A model generated the notes under the pieces. It worked only from the letters and a program-made list of their open reading frames with translations. It searched no databases and was not told the origin of the DNA. Positions 24,853-35,700 of a stretch of DNA of 64,000 nt are shown here, in pieces. The stretch spans positions 1 through 64,000 of the forward strand of contig NZ_JAUSBX010000050.1 of NCBI RefSeq assembly GCF_030651835.1. The letters run 5' to 3'. Within the stretch, counting starts at the first letter, position 1. Each line of letters begins with the position of its first letter. Source of the stretch: Methylicorpusculum sp. Lineage in GTDB: Bacteria > Pseudomonadota > Gammaproteobacteria > Methylococcales > Methylomonadaceae. Position numbers and translations under genes: made by a program.

Positions 24853-25017
24853 CAGTAATTCCCAGTTTGAGCTTTTTAGCGTTAATTAGGGGCAAGGTAA
24901 GTCTGGCGAGGCACGCCGTGAACCCATCCATGGGAGCTTGACGATAGTGATCCTGCTTTCGACATCCTCGCAAAACTCACCTTACCCCCTTCTTTGGTGT
25001 CAAGTTGGGAATTGCTG
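24853..25017. mobile_element. MITE-like element, second copy
   Basis: The ends CAGTAATTCCCAGTTTGA (24853-24870) and TCAAGTTGGGAATTGCTG (25000-25017) are inverted repeats with 15 of 18 matches, and match the ends of the element at 2460-2680. Interior blocks CCATGGGAGCTTGAC and CGACATCCTC are shared with that element. Confidence 0.55.
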
Positions 25018-25175
25018 GGATGCAGGCGGTTGATTGAAAAGGCTTTTCCCAATCCAAAATGACGCTGAAAATATCAAACTCGGAAGAGTAGATCTCGCCT
25101 TAATCTCTATCCCATCCATACCCTGCTAGCTGTACAATGATACCGTTTAAATTGCATTAGTCTGCGGCCCAAAAA

Positions 25176-28100
25176 ATGTTTGATTACGCAAAATTAGCTC
25201 AACTCAGCCGCAGTCGCATTCTGTTCTACGCGATAACATCGGCTATGGTTGCCACCAGCCTGATTGTCGCGGCCATGGACCATTTGCTGAATGGTGAAGT
25301 ATCGGTTAATTATCTGATTACCGGCTTAGTCGCCTCATTTTGCGTCAGCGCCATTGTCAGCACGCTGTTGATCCAGTTGGCTAAGATACAATCGAACTTA
25401 ATCAAGAGTCAGTCTGAAACCCTTGAAAAACAGGGCATTATAAAAGAACTACAGACAACCCAGCACCTGTTGCAAACGATTATTGAAACCTTGCCGATCA
25501 GGGTATCGTGGAAAGATAAAGACCTGCGTTATGTGGGTTGTAACCAGCTGTTTGCAAAAAACGCAGGCTTGGACCACTCCGATGAGATAACGGCTAAAGA
25601 CGATTTTCAATTAAGCTGGAAAAAGAACGCTGAACGCTATCATGCCGATGAACAACAGGTCATATCGACCCATTGCCCACAACTGGGTGTTGAGGAACAT
25701 CAAACCACACCGGACGGCCGAGAAATTTGCCTTCGTACCTCTAAAATTCCACTTCTCAATAACGATGGAACCGTCCTGGGTTTACTGAGCATTTACGAAG
25801 ACATCACACCGCTGCAAAAAATCATGCAGGAACTCTGGCTGACTCAAACGGCCATTGCCAAAAGCAGAAGCTCGTTTTACCGGATAGACAGCCATGGCAC
25901 GATACTTTATGCGAATGATCATGTCTGTGAGGCCTTGGGTTATTCCCGCGAAGAAATTATCGGGCAGCCCGTGTGGCAATTTGACCCGGACTTCGCTGCA
26001 CAGGACTGGCCGCCGATGTGGGAAAACCTGAAACAACAAGGCTACATCAATATAGAAACCCGCCATCGCCGCAAAGACGGTTCTATCTTTCCAGTCGAAG
26101 TTGTCGGAAATTACATCGTCCATAACGGAGAGGAATATACATTCACGTTTGTTCAGGATATCAGCGATAGAAAAGAGATTGAGCAAAGTTTACGACTGAC
26201 TCAGTTTGCGATGGACAATGCCAGTATCGGCATCTACTGGATCGATCAACGCACCCGGATTTGCTATGCCAATAAACGCGCCTGCGAAATGCTGGGCTAT
26301 AGCGAAGAACAATTATTGAAGCTGTCATTAACCGATATAGATCCTGTATTTCCGTTTCAAAACTGGCAAAGCGCTTGGCAAGAACTGAAAAAAAATAAAA
26401 CGCGTATTATCGAAACCCTGCACCAACACCGTGACAGCCATTTACTAACCGTTGAAATCATTGCCAACCACGTCCAATTCGGCGAAACCGAGTACAGCGT
26501 CGCGTTTGTCAGCGATATCACCGAACGTAAATTAGCGGAGGAAAAGCTGCAACTGGCGGCTCGCGTATTCGGCGAGGCTCATGAAGGCATTATCATCACC
26601 GACGCCTTGGGAAACATGATTGATGTCAACCCTACTTTCTGCGAGATAACCGGCTATAGCCGTGAGCAAGTGATCGGCAAAAATCCAAGGATTTTGAATT
26701 CAGGCAAGCATTCCGATCTGTTTTTTGCCGATATCTGGCTAACCCTGGCAAAACAAAATTACTGGCAGGGTGAAGTCTGGAACCGCAAGAAAAACGGTGA
26801 ACTGTATGCGGAACTGCTATCCATTTCCGTCCTTCGCGACACGCAAGGCCGGGTCGTCAATTATATCGGCCTGTTTTCCGACATTACGGAAAGCAAGCAT
26901 CAACAGCTGGCACTGGAACGTCTCGCCCATTTTGATCCCTTGACCCAACTTCCCAATCGCACACTGTTCGGTGACCGGTTTAATCAGGCCATATCCCACA
27001 GCAAACGCAATCACTCCCTGCTGGCGATTTGCTTTGTCGACCTGGATGGTTTTAAACCAGTCAATGACAAATTCGGTCATGAGACGGGTGATCAGGTGTT
27101 GATTCAGGTTGCCGAAAGAATCAAAACACACTTGCGCGAAGAAGATACGGTATCGCGTTTGGGCGGCGACGAGTTTGCCCTGCTCATCGGAGAAATGGAC
27201 TCGATAGACCATTGCTGTCAAACAATGATCCGCATCCACAAGGCCATTTCTGAAGCTTATTATATTAATCACCAGGTCATTACTATTTCCGCATCCAGCG
27301 GCATTACGCTATACCCATTGGACGACTCGGCACCTGACACCTTGATACGCCATGCCGATCATGCGATGTATCAGGCCAAACTGGCCGGGAAAAATCGTTT
27401 TCATCTATTCGATAATGCCAATAAGAAAGATATTATCAGACTGCACAGCCAGCTAGACGAAATTGCTGACGCTTTTCAACAAGGTCAATTTTGTCTTTAT
27501 TACCAACCCAAAGTGAATATGCAGACGGGGCATATCTTCGGCATGGAATCGCTGCTGCGCTGGCAGCACCCATCAAGCGGGCTCACCACCCCGGAGGATT
27601 TTTTATCCCTTGTCCAGTGTTCGCAACTCGAGATAGATATCGGTAACTGGGTCATTGAACAAGCGCTTGATCAATTGGATCACTGGTTAAAACAAGGCTT
27701 GAATCTGGAATTGAGCATCAACATTTCTTATTATCAATTACTCAACAGCGATTTCATTAGTCACCTGACTGAAACACTCGCCAAACACCCGGCGATAGCT
27801 CCGAAAAATCTTCAGCTGGAACTACTAGAAAGCACTGCTTTAGGTGATCTGAATGCCGTTGCCGGCATCCTTAATATCTGCAGCAGCCAGCTAGGGGTCA
27901 AGATTGCTCTGGACGACTTTGGTGCCGGCTATTCGTCGCTAACCCACATGCGCCATTTACCTGCCGACACCATTAAATTAGACTACAGCTTCGTGCGCAA
28001 CATGCTGACCAATACTCGTGATGATGCGATCATCAAGGGTGTTATTGCCTTGTCCCATGCTTTCAAGCGGCAAGTGATCGCCGAGGGCGTGGAAACCGTT

Positions 28101-28250
28101 GAGCAGGGTTTGCACTTGTTGGCATTGGATTGCCAGCTCGCGCAAGGCTTTACTATCGCGGCGCCCATGCCACCTGAGTCCATAATCAACTGGATAGCCA
28201 GTTACCGGGTTTGCCCGGAATGGCATGACTTTAACCCGGATAAAAATTAG
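25176..28250 (+). CDS. PAS4-GGDEF-EAL membrane signalling protein
   Basis: The 1024-residue product has two membrane helices (about 13-35 and 45-68), four PAS domains (about 93-212, 222-333, 338-452, 458-573), a GGDEF domain and an EAL domain. GGDEF is intact at 663-667 with an inhibitory I-site RxxD (654-657) five residues before it. The EAL signature is ESL (791-793), with DDFGAGYS and EGVET kept. It can therefore probably both make and degrade cyclic di-GMP, or one domain may regulate the other. PAS domains would sense redox, light or small ligands. A small secreted protein gene follows by 34 bp. Confidence 0.95.
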   Translation: MFDYAKLAQLSRSRILFYAITSAMVATSLIVAAMDHLLNGEVSVNYLITGLVASFCVSAIVSTLLIQLAKIQSNLIKSQSETLEKQGIIKELQTTQHLLQTIIETLPIRVSWKDKDLRYVGCNQLFAKNAGLDHSDEITAKDDFQLSWKKNAERYHADEQQVISTHCPQLGVEEHQTTPDGREICLRTSKIPLLNNDGTVLGLLSIYEDITPLQKIMQELWLTQTAIAKSRSSFYRIDSHGTILYANDHVCEALGYSREEIIGQPVWQFDPDFAAQDWPPMWENLKQQGYINIETRHRRKDGSIFPVEVVGNYIVHNGEEYTFTFVQDISDRKEIEQSLRLTQFAMDNASIGIYWIDQRTRICYANKRACEMLGYSEEQLLKLSLTDIDPVFPFQNWQSAWQELKKNKTRIIETLHQHRDSHLLTVEIIANHVQFGETEYSVAFVSDITERKLAEEKLQLAARVFGEAHEGIIITDALGNMIDVNPTFCEITGYSREQVIGKNPRILNSGKHSDLFFADIWLTLAKQNYWQGEVWNRKKNGELYAELLSISVLRDTQGRVVNYIGLFSDITESKHQQLALERLAHFDPLTQLPNRTLFGDRFNQAISHSKRNHSLLAICFVDLDGFKPVNDKFGHETGDQVLIQVAERIKTHLREEDTVSRLGGDEFALLIGEMDSIDHCCQTMIRIHKAISEAYYINHQVITISASSGITLYPLDDSAPDTLIRHADHAMYQAKLAGKNRFHLFDNANKKDIIRLHSQLDEIADAFQQGQFCLYYQPKVNMQTGHIFGMESLLRWQHPSSGLTTPEDFLSLVQCSQLEIDIGNWVIEQALDQLDHWLKQGLNLELSINISYYQLLNSDFISHLTETLAKHPAIAPKNLQLELLESTALGDLNAVAGILNICSSQLGVKIALDDFGAGYSSLTHMRHLPADTIKLDYSFVRNMLTNTRDDAIIKGVIALSHAFKRQVIAEGVETVEQGLHLLALDCQLAQGFTIAAPMPPESIINWIASYRVCPEWHDFNPDKN

Positions 28251-28284
28251 TTTATCGTATACCGACTCTTTTCAGGGGATAATC

Positions 28285-28737
28285 ATGAAACCACTCTCAT
28301 TCAATAAGTTGCTGCCGATTGCAGGACTGACCTGCGCTTCATTATTTTCATCGGCAACAATAGCCATCGAGGTCAATAATTTAAATGATTTCAAGGCCAT
28401 TTTCGGACGCTACGCACCCTCCGGTGACTGCAAAAAACAACCCCAGATCGTTGTTGACAGCACAGGATTTACTTTTGAAGTCAGCGGAAAATCAGAGAAA
28501 GCAACCCATCCGGAATATGCCGCCAGCTATGGCGGGAATTTTTACGAAGGCATAAGTCTCTGGTTTTTTCCCTATTACGATCCCAATAAAGACAGACCGC
28601 TACTACTGACCTTCAACGCGGGAGAAAAACAAGGTGTGTTGTCGGTAGATACTGAATTTAACTATGCTGGCGGTCCTAAACTGGAAGCCAAATACCAGGC
28701 CTTGGTCGACGGCTCGCCTTATAAAGCGTGCCAATAG
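28285..28737 (+). CDS. Small secreted protein of unknown function
   Basis: The 150-residue product has a signal peptide (MKPLSFNKLLPIAGLTCASLFSSA, cleavage near TIA). The mature chain has two cysteines, in GDCKKQP and at the very end KACQ, that could form a disulfide. The middle reads YGGNFYEGISLWFFPYYDP. I recognise no family. The ATG follows CAGGGGATAATC, so a longer frame from 28225 is rejected. It is 34 bp after the GGDEF-EAL gene and may share its transcript. Confidence 0.72.
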   Translation: MKPLSFNKLLPIAGLTCASLFSSATIAIEVNNLNDFKAIFGRYAPSGDCKKQPQIVVDSTGFTFEVSGKSEKATHPEYAASYGGNFYEGISLWFFPYYDPNKDRPLLLTFNAGEKQGVLSVDTEFNYAGGPKLEAKYQALVDGSPYKACQ

Positions 28738-28750
28738 AGGAAAACTGTTT

Positions 28751-29100
28751 CTATCCACCGGCAACGCTTTCCAGCATATATCTCAAGCCACGGACAGCCC
28801 GTATATTGGCATCATAAGGCTTGATTCGCTTACGCAACCGGTGGATATAAACCTCGATGGCATTATCGCCCAACTCTTTTTGGTCGGTTGACAAGCATTG
28901 TGCGATTTTATCCTTGCTGACTACCCGCCCCACTTGCAGCATGAGTACTTCAAGCAAACCGAACTCAGGCGGAAACAAAATCAAAGGCCTTCTGCGTAAT
29001 TACCGGTCATGGCACAGGTGACAACATACCCGGACAAGCTGAAGGTATAATTTAAGCCGTCCGACAGAACCGGATCATCTTCTACAAGTAAAATTTTCAT
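28751..29100 (-). pseudogene. Broken OmpR/PhoB-type response regulator
   Basis: The minus strand starts with a receiver N-terminus (MKILLVEDDPVLSDGLNYTF, from 29100), which has the acidic DD pair but runs only 39 codons before a stop. One frame away, from about 28984, the winged-helix DNA-binding domain continues: LFPPEFGLLEVLMLQ, RVVSKDKIAQCL, NAIEVYIHRLRKRI. About 100 residues, including the phospho-Asp site and the linker, are missing. A single deletion plus frame change explains it. No sensor kinase gene is adjacent. Confidence 0.88.
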
Positions 29101-29442
29101 CTTCAAATTTTTGGGTGTAGTGAATTATTATCCTGACTCAGGTCGCTTTTGCTTTTCTCCCCAGCCAGAATTCGAAAGAATTTTCACCGTTTCCGATCAA
29201 TCACCTACACCCTCTATTCCAAGCGGGCGAGTAGTAGTTAGATTAAATCATTGAAAATGTCAAAAATACGGCAGCTTCCCTGCAAGCGTCAGTATTAACC
29301 TCCTATTAAAATCAAATGGATGGATTGCTCAGGCTGGTTATAAAACAGCCGACCTGGACAAACATGTGTCCGGCGGGCGTAAAAGGGTCAGCCAACGCTA
29401 AAATGAGGACACACAACATTGGCCGAACACTCAATCAGGATA
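29101..29442. other. Gene-free stretch with a divergent R1 repeat
   Basis: These 342 bp hold an R1-like element (29113-29212) and then 230 bp without recognisable features up to the SulP gene end. Confidence 0.45.
29113..29212 (+). repeat. Dispersed repeat R1, divergent copy 4
   Basis: The outer arms GGGTGTAG (29113-29120) and CACCTACACCC (29202-29212) and the start of the tail (CTATTCC.AGCGGGCGAGTA) are those of family R1, but the interior hairpins are replaced by other sequence. Confidence 0.55.
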
Positions 29443-31911
29443 TCAGTTAGTTTTAGGATCAGAACGCTCCCAGAAACGGCTGGCCAGCAAGGTCTTCATA
29501 ATTGACAATTGATCGCCGTAATGTTTGATCGCCAAAACCGGTATTTTTGATTCCGCCATGACTTGAGATGTTGCGCTCCCCAACAGCATGGTGGCAGCAC
29601 GACTATGACCGCGCGTACTGATCACAATCAAGTCAGCTTGATATTCTTCTGCTCTGCGAAGTACCGCATGAGCGACATTAAAGCTTTCCTCGAATACCGG
29701 CTTGACAGTGATGCCATGCGTATCGATACGCGTCATAAATTTGGCAAAAGCAGCCTCTTCTTCGCCGCGCACAATGTCTTCGTGCTCATCGTAGCGAATG
29801 ACAGATTCGTCAAAAAACACATGCAATGCCATACACTCGGAAACATTATTGACTCTAGCCAGCGCTGTTGCTTGCGATAAGCTGTCAGCAGAGGGATCAG
29901 AGAAATCGACCGGAGCGACAATACGCTTAATCTCGGGACCGCAGTCCTCCGGAACCATCCACACCGAACAATGGGTGATCATCGCCAAACGCCTGGACAA
30001 AGAGCGTTGACCTGTCCTGTTTTTGCGATGCCCCAGCAATATCAGATCGGATTTGGCGGCCAGTGTGAACTTGACCAACTCATCCATACGACTGGAGCCA
30101 TCTATCGTTTGGTAATCAACTTTTACCTGTTCCAGGGCGCCGTCAAAATACTGCATGACTTCTTCAGCCATGCCTTTTTTCAAATGACTGGCTGAAGCTG
30201 GATTGCGTGATTTTTCATGCGGGGTAACCACATGGACAAAGTGAAACTCTTTAGCGACACCCAGTTTTGCCAGACGTGCTGCGTAACGTAAAAGTCCAAC
30301 ATCTTCAGCTGTCAGAGCCAAAGGAATAGTGACACTGTTGAAATTGCCGGGTGTTGAAAGCACCGCTAGAGGTTTGACCGATACCGCTTTTTTAGTAACT
30401 TTTTCCTGTTCAGTGGCCGGCTTATCAAGAAAGCGGTAAGCCACGAAATAGATAACCAAAGCAGATAATACCCCGGTTAAAAAGTCGGTCACCGGCACCA
30501 TTACGGCGGTAAACACCATCAAGCCGGCGTGAAACTTATTGTGATTAAACACTTCCTTTATTTCAGAAATCTTGATCATATTTGACGCAACCCATAACAG
30601 GATGCCGCCAATACAGGCCATGGGCACCATTTCCAGATAAGCGGCAATGTAATAAGCCAATGAGAGCTTGAAGATGGCTTTAAAATAACCTGCCAGAGGA
30701 GTGACAGCACCGGCTTTTATACTGGTCGCCGTCCGGGCCAAAGCACCGGTGCAGGGAAAGCCATTAACCAAAGGTGTAATAATCTGGACCAGACCCTGCC
30801 CCCAAAACTCTTTGTCCGGGTTAAATGGTGTTTTACGGTTATTGGCCATACGATCAGCCATAGACGAGCACAGCAGGCTTTCTACCGCGGAAACAAAAAC
30901 GATCGCGGCGACGAAATAGAGAATATCGATGACCACGCCACCGCTGATAGCAGGCATGACGGGTGGGGTAAACACAAAGAAATTATTGGGAATAGAGCCA
31001 TAAATATCTTTCACCAGAATAACGCCTTTACCAGACATGACGGTAGCAGCCAGTATCGTACTGGTAGCGATGGCCAGTAATGGGGCCGGGATAAAAATGG
31101 AGATTCGTAACAAGCCCTTGGTCAAAACAAACGTGGCCAGACCAAGAGAAACCGACCACAGATTGATTTTGTCGATGTTCTCGTAAGCCATGGCGAGGTT
31201 ATGCCATAAACCTCCGGTGAGGTCTTCGTCCTCACCCAATAAATCAGCAAAGCTCTCAATCCCCAGAATTGACTCAAAGTTACTCAGGGCGATTGCGACA
31301 GCAATCCCAACGGTAAATCCCACAATAATGGAATTGGGCACCAGCTTGGCATACTTACCTAGCCCAAAAATCCCCATCAGCATCAGTATGACGCCGGAGA
31401 TCACCGAAACAAAAACCAGAAAACCATGCGCCTCGGCAAAGGTGCCGCCGCCTGCCTCGCCGTATTTAGCCATCAGTGCTGCAATGATGGGAATAAATGC
31501 AGCGGTGGGACCGTAAACCTGATATTTTGATCCGCCCCATGTACGCCCGATCACACAAGCCAAAGCACCGGCAATAATGCCTTGCTCAGGTCTTAGGCCC
31601 ATAGCCATAGCGAACCCCATGGCCATCGGGATTGCGGTTAACGCGACAATCAGTCCTGCACTCATATCGCGATAAGTCGTTTTGACCCAGGTTTCCCGGG
31701 TCAAATCTTCAAATCGACTGTCCAAAAGGGTATTAAAAATTTTCAGCCGCTGTAAAATTACCCGCCCTAAGCTCTCGTCAGGCTTTTGGGATGGGCTCGA
31801 TCTCATGCTGTCGATATCAGATCGATCGCTTAAAGTTTTTTCGATCGTTTTCATAATCTTATTTTTTAGGTCAATTATTTCATTAAATAGTCCATTCAGG
31901 TACCCAGGCAC
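29443..31911 (-). CDS. SulP-family anion transporter fused to two universal-stress (Usp) domains
   Basis: The product is 822 residues from a GTG start, or 803 from the ATG at 31854. Residues about 75-495 are a SulP/SLC26 transporter core, with QVYGPTAAFIPIIAAL, SIIVGFTVGIAVAIAL and the NGFPCTGALARTATS stretch. No STAS domain follows. Instead two UspA-like domains lie at about 525-655 and 660-797, the second ending VISTRGHS..LLGSATSQVM with the G-x9-G-(S/T) nucleotide motif. Substrate may be bicarbonate or sulfate; Usp domains likely couple transport to ATP or stress signals. Both readings are inference. Confidence 0.92.
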   Translation of the reverse strand: MPGYLNGLFNEIIDLKNKIMKTIEKTLSDRSDIDSMRSSPSQKPDESLGRVILQRLKIFNTLLDSRFEDLTRETWVKTTYRDMSAGLIVALTAIPMAMGFAMAMGLRPEQGIIAGALACVIGRTWGGSKYQVYGPTAAFIPIIAALMAKYGEAGGGTFAEAHGFLVFVSVISGVILMLMGIFGLGKYAKLVPNSIIVGFTVGIAVAIALSNFESILGIESFADLLGEDEDLTGGLWHNLAMAYENIDKINLWSVSLGLATFVLTKGLLRISIFIPAPLLAIATSTILAATVMSGKGVILVKDIYGSIPNNFFVFTPPVMPAISGGVVIDILYFVAAIVFVSAVESLLCSSMADRMANNRKTPFNPDKEFWGQGLVQIITPLVNGFPCTGALARTATSIKAGAVTPLAGYFKAIFKLSLAYYIAAYLEMVPMACIGGILLWVASNMIKISEIKEVFNHNKFHAGLMVFTAVMVPVTDFLTGVLSALVIYFVAYRFLDKPATEQEKVTKKAVSVKPLAVLSTPGNFNSVTIPLALTAEDVGLLRYAARLAKLGVAKEFHFVHVVTPHEKSRNPASASHLKKGMAEEVMQYFDGALEQVKVDYQTIDGSSRMDELVKFTLAAKSDLILLGHRKNRTGQRSLSRRLAMITHCSVWMVPEDCGPEIKRIVAPVDFSDPSADSLSQATALARVNNVSECMALHVFFDESVIRYDEHEDIVRGEEEAAFAKFMTRIDTHGITVKPVFEESFNVAHAVLRRAEEYQADLIVISTRGHSRAATMLLGSATSQVMAESKIPVLAIKHYGDQLSIMKTLLASRFWERSDPKTN

Positions 31912-32104
31912 CTATTGAAGCTATTAGCCAGTAACACTCTATTTTTTGCGTTGAGTAAGGTTTATCTAGCACATTAAACAACATTGGTTGTAAGCCGGTT
32001 TTTTATGATCACAACTAAGCCGACTGGTTAAAATAAGGTCAATAAAAATCAAGTGCTTTTTATTGGTATGTTGTAACTATGACCCTCCAGCCATATTGGA
32101 TCAA

Positions 32105-32186
32105 GGTGGTTGATTAAAAAGGCTTCTGCAACAGGCGTGCTGCAGAATGCTGCAGGTCTATATTCAGATGTGCTTGAAATCCACCC
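32105..32186 (-). repeat. Dispersed repeat R1, copy 5
   Basis: Read on the minus strand it runs GGGTGGATTTCAAGCAC, then TGCAGCA.., CCTGTTGCAGAAGCCTTTTT, AATCAACCACC. This is the R1 order with the outer arms partly lost and an extra CTGCAG palindrome. Confidence 0.55.
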
Positions 32187-32482
32187 TCAATACAACACAG
32201 TCGAGTAGTTATCCCCGTTTTAGTTTGTTTCGCGTAATTCAAAAAACAGTCGGTATCAAGAATGTTCGGTTCATAATAACACTCCTGATTAATGTAGCGA
32301 ATCAATACTAATACAAAATGCTTTCAAGAACCTTACACCAAGCTTTCATATCTATCTGAAGTTTCCCCATAACTTTAAAAACAGGCCCTCATTATGCTTG
32401 GGCTGAAGGCTTATCGACAGGACCAGCGTAAACAGTTACAAACTCATTAAATAAAGCACTTTTAGGGTATGGAAAGAGACGT

Positions 32483-32606
32483 GTTCCCGGAATGGGTTTC
32501 CGGATTCGTTAGACCGCGTAAGCGAATCCAGAACACAAGGACATGCACCAGCCTTTGCCATTCATGGCTTCCGGGTTCCGGTAATAGCAGCCGGAATAAC
32601 GGCAAC
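32483..32606. repeat. Dispersed repeat R2, copy 1
   Basis: It shares AATCCAG..CACAAGGA, GCCATTCATGGCTTC and GGTTCCGG..AAT..GCCGG with the element at 52273-52380. Both carry short hairpins based on CCGG. Confidence 0.55.
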
Positions 32607-32750
32607 TATTAACGCAAATATAACCTTAACAAATACCACTATAAGCCTGGACATCTCTATCAAAAAACTGGGAAACTTCAGTTCTGTAATAAGATCGACC
32701 CTAAGCAACCTGAAACTCATGCTTTCAACTCTATCAATCCTAAATATCCA

Positions 32751-35700
32751 ATGACTGAAACAACTCCCAGCACGCCTCTAGAAAACGGCATTGCGATCAT
32801 CCATTCCAATCAATTGGAAACGTTGCGGGATGTGGTCGAACACTGGCTGCAAGAGCATCCCTTGACACCACTGGAAAATGAGGTTTTTTTAGTCCAAAGT
32901 AACGGCATGGGACAATGGTTGAAGCAAAGCCTGGCGCAAAACAGTTCGCTGGGTATCGCTGCAGGAATGACGGTGCAATTGCCCTCGCTGTTCATCTGGA
33001 GCGTTTACCGTGCGGTATTGGGACAGCTGATTCCCAAGCAACAATTGCTCGCCAAAGCACCCCTGACTTGGCGCTTATACCGTTTGCTGCCGTCGCTGGT
33101 TTCACAACCGGAATTTGAAACGCTGGCTACCTTTCTGGCCGAAGACTCCAGCCGCCGCAAACGTTACCAACTGGCAGAACAACTAGCCGATCTGTTCGAT
33201 CAATACCAGGTTTATCGTTCGGACTGGATTGCAGATTGGGCGGAAGGTCATGATTTTTTGCGCAGCGCACATGGGGAACCTTTAGCGCTTGCCGGCCAAC
33301 ACCATTGGCAAGCCGCCTTATGGCGGGCCGTCATGGCTGATTTGCATGAAGCCGATACCGCGTTTGCGAGCCGGGCGTTGGTGCATGACCGGTTCATGCA
33401 TGACATCGACGAAATAGACACAAGGCCGGAGGGACTGCCGCGAAGAGTGATATTATTCGGCTTGTCGTCCTTACCGCAACAGTCTTTGGAAGTCATGGCC
33501 AAACTGGGAAAATTTTGCCAGATTGTGCTGTTTGTTCCAAACCCGTGCCGGCATTACTGGGCGGATATCATAGAAGACAAAGAACTGTTGAAAGCCGAAC
33601 GGCGCAGGCAAAGCTATAAATCCGGCATGACCACCGCACTCACCGATGACGAACTGCATCTTCATGCCAATCCTTTACTGGCCGCATGGGGTAAACAGGG
33701 TCGAGACTATATCCGTTTGCTGGATCACTTTGACGAAACCCAGACCTACGAAAACTGGCATTGGCCGGATAACAAAATCGACTTGTTCAACGACTTTGGG
33801 GAACCCGGCCAACGCAGTTTGCTGAACCACCTGCAGCAATCGATTCTGGATCTGGAGCCCGTCCCCGCCGAACCCGTCCAAATTAACGCAGCGGATGCTT
33901 CACTGGCGTTTCATATTGCTCACAGCCCGCAGCGCGAAGTCGAAATTCTGCACGACCAGTTATTGGCCCGGTTCAATAACGCAGAGCAAACCGACACCCC
34001 CTTATACCCGCGCGACATCATTGTCATGGTGCCCGACATCAACAAATATGCGCCGCATATTCTTGCCGTCTTCGGACAGGTCAAACCTGATGATCCGCGC
34101 TACATACCCTTCAGTTTGGCCGATCAGCAACAAAGAGGGCTTAACCCGCTGCTGGTCGCTGTCGAAGCGTTGCTCAAGTTGCCGGAATCGCGTTTCACGG
34201 TCAGTGAGTTTCTCGCATTGTTGGAGGTACCCGCGTTTAGAGCGCGTTTTGCTATCGATGAAACCGCCGTTCCCAAATTGCATCAATGGATAGAGGAGTC
34301 CGGCATACGCTGGGGGCTCAATGCGGAACAACGCACGCAAACGGTCGCCATGCCCGACCATCTGGACGCCAATACCTGGCAATTCGGCTTGCGAAGAATG
34401 CTGCTGGGTTATGCGGTAGGAGCCGGAGAAGCCTTCAACGGCATAGAACCTTATGAAGAAATCGGCGGACTGGATGCGAAGTGGCTGGGTAGTTTGTCTG
34501 TTTGCCTGGAAACGCTTGAAAAATATACCCGCCTCCTGCGCCATGAACAAAATGTCGAAACCTGGCAACAGACCTTATCGGGCTTATTGGACGATTTTTT
34601 TACTGCCAGCAATGAACGGGATAGAAAAATACTGGAAACGCTCAGTCGTGCATTAATCGACTGGGGGCACATCTGCGAGCAAGCCGGATTAACGTCTACC
34701 GATACCTTGCCGTTGGTTGTGGTCCGGGAAGCCTGGCTGAATGAAGTGGATGAGCCGACCCTGCACCGCCGGTTTCTCAGCGGCCGGGTCAATTTCTGCA
34801 CGCTGATGCCGATGCGCGCAATTCCTTTCCGGTTGATCTGCCTGCTGGGCATGAATGACGGTGATTATCCCCGGACTCAGCATGGTCACAGCTTCGACCT
34901 GATGAGTCAGCGGGGCCAGTACCGTCCCGGCGACCGCTCGCGCAGACAGGATGATCAATACCTGTTTCTGGAAGCGCTGCTGTCGGCCAGAGATCAACTT
35001 TATATCAGCTGGGTGGGCCGCAGTATTCGTGATAACAGTGAGCGGCCTCCGTCAGTCTTGGTGAGTCAATTACGTGATGTCCTGGCTCAAGGCTGGAAAC
35101 TGGCAGAAACAGATCCTCCCTTGCTTGAAGTATTAACGGTTGAGCACCCGCTACAACCTTTTAGCCTCCATTATGTGGCCAAAAGCCGAGATCCCCGCCT
35201 GTTCACTTATGCACAGGAATGGTATGAGCAAACCCAGGAAAAGTTGACCTTGACGTTAACCAGGGTGGCTGATGAAAAAGCATTTTCGTTAACCCTCGAG
35301 TCTCTGGCCCGTTTTATGAGAGCGCCGGTAAAAGCGTTCTGCCTTCATACGCTTAAGTTCGGTTTTGATGAAGAGACCGTAACCAGCGAAGATAATGAAC
35401 CTTTCGGCTTTAACGCATTGGAAGCGTATCTTCTGGCTAATAATTTGCTGTCATCCTTGCAGAGCGAAAAACCTGCGAATCCGCAGCGCTTTTTTGAGTC
35501 TCAGCGCATGGCCATGTCTCAAAAAGGCCAGCTGCCTTATGGCGGCTTTGCTACACCCGCCTATAATGCGATTGCAGAACCCGTCAAACAAGCCTGGCTA
35601 CACTATCAAACGATTGAATCCTGCTGGCCTGTTGAAATGGCACCGCAATCGGTAGAGTTTCATTTTGAATTGGATGCCGGCATCCATATAAGCTTGCAGG

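Larger units (their letters stand above)
24799..25175. other. Gene-free stretch made of repeats
   Basis: These 377 bp contain, in order, the tail of an R1 repeat in reverse orientation (24808-24850), a MITE-like element (24853-25017), and a fragment with GGTTGATTGAAAAGGCTTTTCCC that also occurs inside the 2460-2680 element. The promoter of the next gene must lie after about 25090. Confidence 0.6.
31912..32750. other. Long gene-free stretch with two repeats upstream of recC
   Basis: These 839 bp contain the SulP promoter region, an R1-like repeat (32105-32186, minus), an R2 repeat (32483-32606) and the upstream region of recC. A 63-codon leftward frame across 32114-32305 coincides with the repeat and is not considered a gene. 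Confidence 0.55.

Noticed and set aside
32114-32305. A 63-codon leftward frame
   Set aside because: It covers an R1 repeat copy and its codon content looks like repeat sequence; no ribosome site or homology was seen.
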